The notes beneath the pieces were generated by a model, which saw only the letters and a list, made by a program, of their open reading frames with translations, searched no databases and was not told the origin of the DNA. From CALMFQ01 sp964495595 (GTDB taxonomy: Bacteria; Pseudomonadota; Gammaproteobacteria; Burkholderiales; SCOH01), in the NCBI GenBank assembly GCA_964495595.1, contig CAZBWH010000057.1, positions 1-20,391 of the forward strand: DNA of 20,391 bases. The letters are read 5' to 3'. This document shows, piece by piece, positions 1-7,054 of this stretch (positions are counted from its first letter, which is position 1; the number at the start of each line of letters is the position of its first letter). The position numbers were made by a program, and so were the translations under genes.

Positions 1-186
1 TTCCAGCCGGCCAACGTTAAAGCGGCTGCCTGCTTGATCGGCAGGCAAATGGTTCTGGATGAAAGCACCGGCTGCGCGGTAGATGTCTTCAAGGTTTTGC
101 CGCGCAGCGTGAAGCGGCGGTGCCGCCAGCAACAATGGTAGCGGGAGGATCAGGCAGGGTCGGAATAGGCGTGCAAGGGTGCGCAT
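1..186 (-). CDS. flgA: FlgA, flagellar basal-body P-ring formation chaperone (5' part only)
   Basis: Only the first 62 codons lie in the window; the gene runs off the left edge. The minus-strand frame opens with ATG at 186 and has an in-frame TAA 12 bases upstream, so no earlier start is possible. The product begins with a basic, leucine-rich signal peptide (MRTLARLFRPCLILPLPLLL, then AAPPLHA) for export. A short region reading QNLEDIYRAAGAFIQNHLPA follows, which resembles the N-terminal helix of mature FlgA proteins. FlgA is a periplasmic chaperone needed to assemble the FlgI P ring around the flagellar rod. No clear Shine-Dalgarno precedes the ATG. The identification rests on a short N-terminus recalled from the family; another secreted protein is possible. 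It is divergent from the hypothetical gene at 348. Confidence 0.6.
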   Translation of the reverse strand, partial: MRTLARLFRPCLILPLPLLLAAPPLHAARQNLEDIYRAAGAFIQNHLPADQAGSRFNVGRLE

Positions 187-347
187 TCCGGCATTTTACT
201 GCATTTGCGTTGCAGTCATTGCCGGGCATGGAATGGCGCAAGCGCTGCATGGTATGCTTTGCCGCATTGCACGGCGGCGCCAGCCACTGTTTCTCAAGAT
301 TGCGGAGGTTACGTACAACGCGCCTCCCATTGCCAGGAATGTCATTC
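187..347. other. Divergent intergenic region between flgA and the hypothetical gene
   Basis: This 161 bp spacer must hold the promoters of both divergent genes. I find no convincing sigma-70, sigma-28 or sigma-54 element. The nearest sigma-54-like match on the minus strand (TGGC followed by TGCA) has the wrong GG-to-GC spacing. AGGA at 335-338 serves as the ribosome binding site for the plus-strand gene, nine bases before its ATG. Confidence 0.4.
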
Positions 348-701
348 ATGTACGCCATCGATAGAAATGTAGCCGTCATCAAACCGAGGTTGCCGTTTGC
401 TGAGTGGCTCAACGCTTTGCCGGAAAACGATATCCAGCTTGGGCTGGATAATCTGCGGGCTGACTGCACCGTATTGCTGATCCCCGAGTTTGAGGAGCCT
501 GAGCAAGCCATTTCGTATGTCGACGAACTCCACGAGCAAATCTTTGAGGCTGAACTCGGCTCGTGGTGTGATGATCGCCGATTGTGGCCGCAGCAGCGGA
601 ATCTCAAGACCTTCTGGGAGTGGTTTGAGGTCGAGATTCACACTATGGTTGTCGATACGCTGGATGAAGATGCCGAGCCGACACCGCATGAGGTGCATTG
701 A
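348..701 (+). CDS. Conserved hypothetical acidic protein, 117 aa
   Basis: The product is a small acidic cytosolic protein starting MYAIDRNVAVIKPRLPFAEW and containing the tryptophan-rich stretch LKTFWEWFEVEIH near residues 86-98. There is no signal peptide or membrane segment. The frame is open upstream to 120, but ATG 348 is chosen because AGGA (335-338) lies nine bases upstream; ATG 339 is too close to it. The gene ends TGA at 701, directly abutting the ATG of the next gene at 702, which implies co-transcription. It resembles small uncharacterised proteins of betaproteobacteria as I recall them; no function can be assigned. High Trp/Glu content and full codon structure argue that it is real. 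Confidence 0.75.
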   Translation: MYAIDRNVAVIKPRLPFAEWLNALPENDIQLGLDNLRADCTVLLIPEFEEPEQAISYVDELHEQIFEAELGSWCDDRRLWPQQRNLKTFWEWFEVEIHTMVVDTLDEDAEPTPHEVH

Positions 702-1391
702 ATGCGGCTTGCGCAAAAGCTTGGTCTGCTTTCCGTGGCTATCGGGTTGAGTGGTGGTGCGGGTGCGGAGTCGCTTCATTACAATCTGGTCAATCTCGAA
801 GTGTCGGTGCAGCGTGAGGTGCCAAATGACGAGATGCGCGCGGTACTGTTTGCCGAGCATACCGATACCGACCCGGCAAGGCTGGCAGGGCGGATCAACC
901 GTCAGATGGGAGAGGCTCGCAAAGCCGCTGCAGCGTACCCTTCGATCCGGGTTGCCTCGGGCGACAATCAGACTTACCCGGTGTACGACGCGCGAAACCG
1001 CCAGTCGGGGTGGCGCAGCCGTGCCGAGGTACGGCTGGAGTGCCAGGATTTCCGGCTGTGTGCCGAATTGATCGGTCGCTTGCAGGCTTCGTTGCAACTT
1101 GGGGGATGGGAGTTTGCGTTGTCGCATTCGGCCCGCAAGCAGGTTGAGGAGTCGCTGATGACTGAAGCGATTGTGGCGTTTCGCCGTAAAGCGGATCTGG
1201 TGAGCGAAGCGCTGCATGCTCCCGGCTACCGGCTGGTCAATCTGGCGTTCAGCGGCCAGGGGGTACCACCACCGAGGTTTGCCATGGCCAAGGGGATGAT
1301 GGCAGTGGCAGATGCCGCGCCGGTGGCGGAGGGCGGGTCAGGAAACGTGGCGCTGACCCTGAGCGGCAGTGTTCAGTTGCTGGCACCCTGA
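702..1391 (+). CDS. SIMPL-domain (DUF541) periplasmic protein, 229 aa
   Basis: The product starts with a signal peptide (basic MRLAQK, hydrophobic core, likely cleavage after GGAGA near residue 22). The rest looks like a SIMPL/DUF541 domain: an N-terminal beta-rich segment (LHYNLVNLEVSVQREVPNDE), a helix carrying the INRQMGEARKAAA repeat-like motif, a GDNQTYPVYD turn, and a C-terminal beta segment (GNVALTLSGSVQLL). SIMPL proteins are periplasmic or surface proteins of poorly defined role (BP26-like, stress related). Its length is typical of the family. The start codon follows the upstream stop without a gap, so translation is probably coupled. It converges on nirN with 26 bp between stops and no strong terminator visible. 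Confidence 0.75.
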   Translation: MRLAQKLGLLSVAIGLSGGAGAESLHYNLVNLEVSVQREVPNDEMRAVLFAEHTDTDPARLAGRINRQMGEARKAAAAYPSIRVASGDNQTYPVYDARNRQSGWRSRAEVRLECQDFRLCAELIGRLQASLQLGGWEFALSHSARKQVEESLMTEAIVAFRRKADLVSEALHAPGYRLVNLAFSGQGVPPPRFAMAKGMMAVADAAPVAEGGSGNVALTLSGSVQLLAP

Positions 1392-1417
1392 GCCGTACGC
1401 TGGCATGCTGGCGGTGT

Positions 1418-2932
1418 TCAGTGGCTGGTGCCGGCAGAGCGGGTAGTTTTGTTGAACACGTTGTATTTGCCGACCGGTTTGCTCATCGGCAGACGCTTAA
1501 CCTCTTGAAAGGTGCTTGCATCGAATACGATGATGGCGCCATCGGTTTCCCACAGGCTGGCCAAGGCGAATCTGCCGTCACGGGTAAATTCGATGTGTGC
1601 CAGCGTCTTGCCCGGTTCCGGGCGAACTTCTGCCACGATTTCCAGCGTTTGCTTGTCGATGATCTGCAGCCGGTCTTTCATGGTGGGCGACATCATGCTG
1701 TCGATCCAGGCATAGGGTGTTTTTTCGTGGCTGCGCATGAAGAAGCCCGGCCCGTTGGTCTGGATGGTCTTGACGGTTTTCCAGTCTTGCATGTCGATGA
1801 TGCTGACCGTGCCGTCTTTCAGGTTGGCGGACGCCAGTACTGGGGTGCCTTGCCAGGTCCAGGTGATGCCTGAGCCCAGATGGGGCATGCCGGCAATCTC
1901 AAGGTCGGCCACCTTGCGCCCCTGGTCCAGATCGACCACCTGTGCCTTTCCGGTACGGGAGGCGCCCATCATGTGGCGGTAGGGTTGATCAAAAAAGAAG
2001 TCATCCAGTACATCGTCCAGGCGGATGATGCGCGGGATCGGAATCGAAGCCACGCCCGGCACGCGGGTTGCAGCCGGGTAAGGAAGCTCCCACACTGCCG
2101 GTGTGTCTTTCAGCGCAATGATGAAGCTGTTGCGTGGTGCGGCATCATAGACGGCCGAGACCCGCGACAATCCGGCCTCGCCACTGCCGGCCGGGTAGGT
2201 GTGCCGGTGGTTCAGGTCGGCGTCCAGCAATACGGCGGTTCTGGGTAGGTAGTTGCCGACCAGCACCCATTTGCCGTCACTGGAGACTGCCACGTTGCGG
2301 GTGTTGATGCCTGCCCGGATTTCGGCCACGGTTTTCAGGTTCCAGATGTCGAATTTGCTGATCCAGCCGTCGCGGGAGGCGAAATAGACAAAGCGGCCGT
2401 CGGGTGTGAATTTCGGCCCGCCGTGCAAGGCAAAGCGGGTGGCAAAGCGGTGGATTGGCTCCAGCTTGTCGCCATCGAGCAGCGTGGCGTGGTGGTCGCC
2501 GCCTTCGACGACAATGAACAGGTTTTTTGGATCGGCCTTGAATTGCGGGCGGGCGGGCAGCTTTGCCGCACCGCGCAGCGCCACTCGTGAGGCGCGGATG
2601 TCCTGGTCGGTCCATTTTGGCTCAGTGGCGGGCGGGCTGTAGAGGTAGTCAGCCAGCAGGGCCATGTCGGTGTCGCTGAGTGTGTTGCCGAACGCCGGCA
2701 TCTGGGTCGCTGGCCGGCCCTGGCGGATCACCTTGAGGGCTTCGGACTTCTTCAGCCGTTCCAGGTTCTGCGGTAGCAGTGCCGGGCCCATTCCGCCCAA
2801 TCGTTCGGCGCCATGGCAGGACTGGCAATGTTGCGAAAACAAGCGTGCTGCGGTCGGGGGGCTGGGGTCGGCCGCGCAGGCGATCCGGGTGGCGGCGAGC
2901 AGTGCGAGAGTGAGAGGGGCTCGAAAGGACAT
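1418..2932 (-). CDS. nirN: NirN, cytochrome c / cytochrome d1-type protein of heme d1 biosynthesis, 504 aa
   Basis: A signal peptide (MSFRAPLTLALLAATRIACA, cleavage near residue 20) is followed by a cytochrome c domain with heme site CQSCH (Cys36, Cys39, His40) and a Met ligand in TQMPAF. From about residue 130 to the end is an eight-bladed d1-type propeller with characteristic segments (FVYFASRDGWISKFD, DGKWVLVGNYLP, ASLWETDGAIIVFD). NirN is the periplasmic dihydro-heme d1 dehydrogenase that makes the last double bond of heme d1 and hands the cofactor to NirS. At 504 aa it matches NirN better than NirS, which is longer at the N-terminus; nirS itself is therefore not in the window. It lies three bases downstream of the carbonic anhydrase stop and closes the operon, the position nirN also has in Pseudomonas aeruginosa. 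A divergent nirS is the main alternative. Confidence 0.85.
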   Translation of the reverse strand: MSFRAPLTLALLAATRIACAADPSPPTAARLFSQHCQSCHGAERLGGMGPALLPQNLERLKKSEALKVIRQGRPATQMPAFGNTLSDTDMALLADYLYSPPATEPKWTDQDIRASRVALRGAAKLPARPQFKADPKNLFIVVEGGDHHATLLDGDKLEPIHRFATRFALHGGPKFTPDGRFVYFASRDGWISKFDIWNLKTVAEIRAGINTRNVAVSSDGKWVLVGNYLPRTAVLLDADLNHRHTYPAGSGEAGLSRVSAVYDAAPRNSFIIALKDTPAVWELPYPAATRVPGVASIPIPRIIRLDDVLDDFFFDQPYRHMMGASRTGKAQVVDLDQGRKVADLEIAGMPHLGSGITWTWQGTPVLASANLKDGTVSIIDMQDWKTVKTIQTNGPGFFMRSHEKTPYAWIDSMMSPTMKDRLQIIDKQTLEIVAEVRPEPGKTLAHIEFTRDGRFALASLWETDGAIIVFDASTFQEVKRLPMSKPVGKYNVFNKTTRSAGTSH

Positions 2933-2935
2933 GAT

Positions 2936-3610
2936 TCAGCTGAAGTCGGAAGGGTGAATATGGGGTTCCAGCGGGCAGACCAGCGGCAGGAATTCGCCGA
3001 GCCTGGGCGAGTAGCCCATCAGGGCGCCACGGTCGATATCGAAATACCAGCCGTGTACTGACAACTCGTTGCGTTCCACCTTGTCGGCAATCCACGGGTA
3101 AGTCAGCAGGTTTTGCAGCGACACCAGAATGCTGGCCAGTTCGGCGGCACGCAGCTGGGCGTCAGGCGAATGGTTCGGCAATTCGGCCAGCACCCGTTCG
3201 CGTGCGGCGTCGGCAAGCGACATCCAGCGTTCGACGAAGCCCGATGGCGAGACGGCCTTGCTGGTTCCCTGCATCAGGGCGCGGATGCCACCACAGTGTT
3301 GATGGCCGAGCACGATGACCCGTTCCACGTTCAGGGCGTTGATGGCGAACTCGACGGCCGAGCTGACACCCTGAACGGTGTTGCCGATCTGGAACGGTGG
3401 AATCAGGTTGGCTACGTTGCGGATCACGAACATGTCGCCCGGATCGCTGCCGGTCAGCAGTGCCGGATCGGCGCGTGAATCGCAGCAGCCGATCAGCAAT
3501 GTTTTCGGCTTCTGGCCACGACGCAGATCGTCGAACAGGTCTTGCTGGTCGGAAAAATACTTTTGCTGGAATTGCTGGAAGCCGCGGATGAATTTCTCGA
3601 TGTCTTGCAT
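2936..3610 (-). CDS. can: Beta-class carbonic anhydrase, 224 aa
   Basis: The protein shows the full beta-carbonic anhydrase signature: CxDSR with Cys42-Asp44-Ser45-Arg46 (LLIGCCDSRADP) and the HxxC pair His103/Cys106 (VLGHQHCGG). These give the two Cys and one His zinc ligands plus the Asp/Arg dyad. Length (224 aa) is normal and there is no signal peptide, so it acts in the cytosol interconverting CO2 and bicarbonate. ATG 3610 is supported by AGGGA six bases upstream. It sits 78 bp after nirJ and 3 bp before nirN, in the same orientation, so it is transcribed inside the heme d1 operon. A carbonic anhydrase is not a known part of heme d1 synthesis. The link may be physiological (bicarbonate/CO2 and pH during denitrification) or accidental. 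Confidence 0.93.
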   Translation of the reverse strand: MQDIEKFIRGFQQFQQKYFSDQQDLFDDLRRGQKPKTLLIGCCDSRADPALLTGSDPGDMFVIRNVANLIPPFQIGNTVQGVSSAVEFAINALNVERVIVLGHQHCGGIRALMQGTSKAVSPSGFVERWMSLADAARERVLAELPNHSPDAQLRAAELASILVSLQNLLTYPWIADKVERNELSVHGWYFDIDRGALMGYSPRLGEFLPLVCPLEPHIHPSDFS

Positions 3611-3688
3611 GGATGATCCCTGAGGCAGCCGAGGCTGCGGTAACGGTCGCAGATTGCACCGCCCAGCCAGGCTGGAGCAGATATGTGG

Positions 3689-4891
3689 CTATTCTGCGGC
3701 GACTCTGCGAACCGGTATATAGGGCGTTGTGGCTAGTCTGGGTGAGCCATCGGCAATACCCAGTTCGTCATCGTCCAGGTAGCAAGCCGGGTCTTCCTGC
3801 CACGGGTCGCCCGACACCTGCCAGGCGCGCACCCGGGTGTTACCGCCACAGATGTCGAAATACTGGCACTGGCTGCAGCGGCCCTTGATCTGGCGGGGCT
3901 GCTGCTTGAGCCCGGCCATGATTGGGTCGGAGGTGTCCTGCCAGATGGTCGAGAACGGGCGTTCCCTGACATTGCCCAGGGTGTAGTTCCACCACATGGT
4001 GTCGGGATGAACATTGCCAAGGTTGTCGATGTTGGCGATGTTGATCCCGGATGAATTGCCGCCCCATTGCGCCAGCCGTGCCCGCATGGCCGGCGCTTGT
4101 TCTGGTCGCATGCGTTCTACCCAGTGCAGCAGGTAGACGCCATCGGCATCGTTGTTGCCGGTGACGAACTCTTTGCCGCCGCCGCGCTGCGCATCCTGCC
4201 AGGCGGTGTCGAACAGCAGGTTCATCGCCCAGCGGGTGGTCTGGTGCATTACGTCGTCCTTGCGATTCTTGTTACCGCGGCCGGCGTAGTTGAGATGCGA
4301 GAAATAGAATTTGTCCAGCCCTTCGTCGTCGAGCAGCTTCAGCAGCAACGGCAGCTCGGGGGCATTGTCCTGGGTCATGGTGAAGCGCAGCCCCACCTTG
4401 ATGCCCAGCCGCTTTGCCAGGCGGATGCCGTGCATCGAGGCATCAAACGCGCCGTCCAGCCTGCGGAATTTGTCATGCGTCGCGCCGATGCCATCCAGGC
4501 TGACACCGAGGTAGTTGAAATCGGCCTCGGCGATGCGTTCGATATTGCTTTCGTTGATCAGGGTGCCATTGCTGGACAGGCCAACGTAAAAGCCCATTGA
4601 TTTCGCGCGCCGGGCGATATCGAAGATGTCCGGACGAAGCAAAGGCTCGCCGCCAGACAGGATCAACACCGGCACGCCGAATTGTTTCAGGTCATCCATC
4701 ACGCCGTAGACTTCTTCGGTGGCCAGTTCACCGGCGAAATCCTTGTCGGCCGAGATGGAGTAGCAGTGTTTGCAGGTGAGGTTGCAGCGGCGGATCAGGT
4801 TCCAGATCACGACCGGGCCGGGCGGGTTGCGCTTGGGGCTCAGCGGAGTGGGGGTGCACAGTTCGTGCATGTATTGACTGACTCGAAACAT
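3689..4891 (-). CDS. nirJ: NirJ, radical SAM enzyme of heme d1 biosynthesis, 400 aa
   Basis: The N-terminal half carries the radical SAM cluster motif CNLTCKHCYS (Cys36, Cys40, Cys43) followed by the SAM-binding ILSGGEPLLRPDI. The C-terminus has a SPASM-like cluster of cysteines (CSQCQYFDICGG, Cys339, Cys342, Cys348, and Cys370 in EDPACY), as in NirJ. NirJ removes the two propionate side chains of didecarboxysiroheme, a step toward the keto groups of heme d1. Length is typical. ATG 4891 is preceded by AAGG at seven bases. It follows the chemotaxis gene by 41 bp and precedes the carbonic anhydrase. Neighbouring nirH, nirG, nirDL and nirN settle it as NirJ rather than the related AhbC of alternative heme synthesis. 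Confidence 0.92.
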   Translation of the reverse strand: MFRVSQYMHELCTPTPLSPKRNPPGPVVIWNLIRRCNLTCKHCYSISADKDFAGELATEEVYGVMDDLKQFGVPVLILSGGEPLLRPDIFDIARRAKSMGFYVGLSSNGTLINESNIERIAEADFNYLGVSLDGIGATHDKFRRLDGAFDASMHGIRLAKRLGIKVGLRFTMTQDNAPELPLLLKLLDDEGLDKFYFSHLNYAGRGNKNRKDDVMHQTTRWAMNLLFDTAWQDAQRGGGKEFVTGNNDADGVYLLHWVERMRPEQAPAMRARLAQWGGNSSGINIANIDNLGNVHPDTMWWNYTLGNVRERPFSTIWQDTSDPIMAGLKQQPRQIKGRCSQCQYFDICGGNTRVRAWQVSGDPWQEDPACYLDDDELGIADGSPRLATTPYIPVRRVAAE

Positions 4892-4932
4892 GATTCTGCC
4901 TTGCGTGTTGTCCGGGCTTGGCAGCCCGGTGT

Positions 4933-6084
4933 TCAGGTGGTGAATTCGGCCAGTTTGCCAGCCAGGTCATCGGCCATCTGCTTGAGATCGCCTGCCAGAT
5001 CGCTCAGCGCGCCGGCACTGCTCTGGTTGCCACGCGCAGAGGCCTCAGCCGAGGCCATGGTGCGGGCCACCTGCTGCAGGTTGCGCTCCACCTCGCGGGC
5101 AACCTGGGCGATGCCGTTGACCAGCCCTTCAACCTGACCGACAGAATCGACGCTGCTGTTGAGAATCGATTCGGCGTTGCCGGCCGATTGCTCCAGTGCG
5201 TCAAACGCACTCATCTGCGCTTGCATCTGACTGGTGGCGCCCTCGATGCCGCCGGTAATGGCGACGATGGCACCATGAATTTCGGCCAGGCTTTGCTTGG
5301 TGCGTTCGGCCAGCTTGCGTACTTCATCTGCTACTACGGCAAACCCGCGTCCCTGCTCACCGGCGCGAGCAGCCTCGATCGCGGCGTTCAGCGCCAGCAG
5401 ATTGGTCTGTTCGGCAATTTCCGACACCACCACCAGCACCTGCTTGATCCGTTCGGCATCGTTGGTCAGCCGGTTGAGCTGGTCGGCCAGGCTGTTGTTG
5501 ATGTTGGCGTGGTTGCGAATGGTGTGGGTCATGCCCAACACGTTCTGCCTGGTTTGCTGCAGACCCTGATTGGCCTCCGAGATCACGGCCAGATTGCGCT
5601 CGGCATCACCGGCCAGGGTGCTGGCGATGCTGCCGATGCTGCCGACCTCGGCCTGGGCGGCAGATGCGCTGGCGGCTTCTTCTTCCAGGCGCCGGCTGAT
5701 TTCGCCAGCCAGTGCATTCAGCCGGGACGAAATATGCGCGTTTTCCTGCGAGGTGCCCTTGATTTCGCCCAAGGCATTACGAATCACGCTGCGGAAATTG
5801 TCGACCACTGCCAGTACCTGGGTGACTTCGGCATTGAAGCGGGCGTCGAAGTCAGGTTGATGGGTCAGATCTTTGCGGGTGAAATGCTGCAGGTAGCTGC
5901 TCAGCCGGTGCAATGAATCCACCCCCCAGCGTTTCTCGTCGAAATCATGTACCAGCACGACCAGCGCCACCAGATACTGGATGACGCGGCCGATCAGGTC
6001 GCTGGTAAAGAAAGTGGCACTGGTCAGCAGCAGGACGAAACCGACCCAGTGGACGAGGCGCATGCGCAGGAACAGTGAACGCAT
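4933..6084 (-). CDS. Methyl-accepting chemotaxis protein without a periplasmic sensor domain, 383 aa
   Basis: The protein has two closely spaced N-terminal membrane segments (around residues 11-27 and 31-46) with almost no periplasmic loop. A helical region follows, then the conserved MCP signalling hairpin tip (EIAEQTNLLALNAAIEAARA, then GEQGRGFAVVADEVRKLAERT). The rest is coiled coil with Ala/Gln/Ser-rich methylation-type heptads, ending AEFTT. It should couple to CheW/CheA. ATG 6084 is preferred because GGAG lies nine bases upstream; ATG 6099 has no RBS. With no ligand-binding domain it would have to sense through the membrane or an intracellular or energy signal. It sits inside the heme d1 operon, 32 bp after nirH and 41 bp before nirJ, same strand. 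Confidence 0.9.
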   Translation of the reverse strand: MRSLFLRMRLVHWVGFVLLLTSATFFTSDLIGRVIQYLVALVVLVHDFDEKRWGVDSLHRLSSYLQHFTRKDLTHQPDFDARFNAEVTQVLAVVDNFRSVIRNALGEIKGTSQENAHISSRLNALAGEISRRLEEEAASASAAQAEVGSIGSIASTLAGDAERNLAVISEANQGLQQTRQNVLGMTHTIRNHANINNSLADQLNRLTNDAERIKQVLVVVSEIAEQTNLLALNAAIEAARAGEQGRGFAVVADEVRKLAERTKQSLAEIHGAIVAITGGIEGATSQMQAQMSAFDALEQSAGNAESILNSSVDSVGQVEGLVNGIAQVAREVERNLQQVARTMASAEASARGNQSSAGALSDLAGDLKQMADDLAGKLAEFTT

Positions 6085-6116
6085 TGTAAAGGTCTCCATG
6101 TTGGGAATTTGCAACT

Positions 6117-6605
6117 TTACAATTGTAGACGTAACCCGGTTTTTTTCAGGATGCGCGTACTGAACAGGACATCGCTGGTGCGGCAGGCTGTTCCCAGTAG
6201 CTGGCGGATGGCTTCGATCTGCTGATCTGCTTCGGCGCGGGTGCGGCCGTGAACCATTGCAAACAGGTTGTACGGCCAGTCGGGCAAGTGCCGGGGCCGG
6301 CGGTAACAATGGCTGACAAACGGCAGCTTGCCCACCTGTTGTCCGAGGGTGTCGATCTCCCGGTCGTTGACGTCCCAGACGGTCATGCCGTTGAAGTGGT
6401 AGCCAAGCCGGTAGTGATTCGGCACCACGCCAATACGGCGGATCAGCCCGGTGTCGAGCATGGCCTGCAGGCGCTGCCGTACCTGCGATTCGGAGATGCC
6501 GAGCTGCTCGCCGATCCGGGCATACGGCTCTGGGGTCAGCGGCAGGCCGCCCTGGGTGGCAAGAATCAACTGGCGATCCAGGTCATCGAGGGTGGGGGCC
6601 GGCAT
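6117..6605 (-). CDS. nirH: NirH, siroheme decarboxylase subunit (Lrp/AsnC-like), 162 aa
   Basis: An AsnC/Lrp-like winged-helix N-terminus (LDDLDRQLILATQGGLPLTP, then GISESQVRQRLQAMLDTGLI) is followed by a ferredoxin-like domain with RPRHLPDWPYNLFAMVHGR, a hallmark of the NirL/NirH branch. Together with NirDL and NirG it decarboxylates siroheme to 12,18-didecarboxysiroheme in the cytosol. ATG 6605 lies two bases after the nirG stop (TGAACATG), indicating translational coupling. The frame is open further upstream inside nirG, but that part is the overlap. The protein parallels the C-terminal half of NirDL, so G/H look like an unfused second copy of D/L. Confidence 0.87.
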   Translation of the reverse strand: MPAPTLDDLDRQLILATQGGLPLTPEPYARIGEQLGISESQVRQRLQAMLDTGLIRRIGVVPNHYRLGYHFNGMTVWDVNDREIDTLGQQVGKLPFVSHCYRRPRHLPDWPYNLFAMVHGRTRAEADQQIEAIRQLLGTACRTSDVLFSTRILKKTGLRLQL

Positions 6606-6607
6606 GT

Positions 6608-7054
6608 TCAGGCGCTCAGGTACAGGTTGACGAAAAATTCGTGTTCCTTGGGCATGTTGAACACGGGGTAGCCCGTCGCTGACTCGATGCGCGACAGGGT
6701 CTCGGGCAGGGCGTCGGCGGTTTCGGTGGCGACGACAAACCACATGTTCAGCCGGTGGGTGCGTTCATAGTTGTGTGCCACTTCGGGAAAGCCGTTGACG
6801 ATGGCTGCGACACGGTCGAAATCGTCGGCAGGAACGGCCATTGCCGCCAGGGTAAACCGGCCTCCCATGCGTTCGATCTGGTACAGGGGGCCGAAGCGGG
6901 TCAGTGTGCCGTCGTCCAGCAGTGACTGGATGCGTTCGATCAGTTCGTTTTCGCCCAACTGCAATGCCACAGCGGCTGCCGCATACGGGCGTTCGCAGAC
7001 GGGAAAACCACCTTGCAGGGCGTTGATGATGCGGCGGTCTGTGTCGTCCATCAT
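6608..7054 (-). CDS. nirG: NirG, siroheme decarboxylase subunit (Lrp/AsnC-like), 148 aa
   Basis: The N-terminal AsnC-type helix-turn-helix (MMDDTDRRIINALQGGFPVC) and the motif VAHNYERTHRLNMWFVVAT followed by KEHEFFVNLYL place it in the NirD/NirG branch of heme d1 siroheme decarboxylases. It is cytosolic and acts in the complex with NirDL and NirH. The start ATG overlaps the nirDL stop (ATGA at 7054-7051), so translation is coupled. Length matches the Pseudomonas NirG type. G versus D naming rests on gene order (fused DL upstream, H downstream). Confidence 0.86.
   Translation of the reverse strand: MMDDTDRRIINALQGGFPVCERPYAAAAVALQLGENELIERIQSLLDDGTLTRFGPLYQIERMGGRFTLAAMAVPADDFDRVAAIVNGFPEVAHNYERTHRLNMWFVVATETADALPETLSRIESATGYPVFNMPKEHEFFVNLYLSA

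Noticed and set aside
230..262. Sigma-54-like promoter for flgA
   Set aside because: TGGC and TGCA elements are present on the minus strand but the spacing between GG and GC is nine, not ten, bases.
342..1217. 291-codon minus-strand frame opposite the SIMPL gene
   Set aside because: Arg/His/Pro-rich nonsense product with no RBS; the plus strand carries a signal peptide and SIMPL features.
1418..2932. Calling this gene nirS
   Set aside because: Cytochrome c plus d1 architecture fits both, but the length (504 aa), short N-terminus and terminal operon position fit NirN better.
3625..3680. Small GC dyads in the nirJ-carbonic anhydrase spacer (GCAGCC/GGCTGC and CCAGCC/GGCTGG)
   Set aside because: Loops of one or two bases and no T-run; too short for a terminator or operator claim in GC-rich DNA.
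4918..5916. 332-codon plus-strand frame opposite the chemoreceptor gene
   Set aside because: Antisense to an unmistakable MCP signalling domain.
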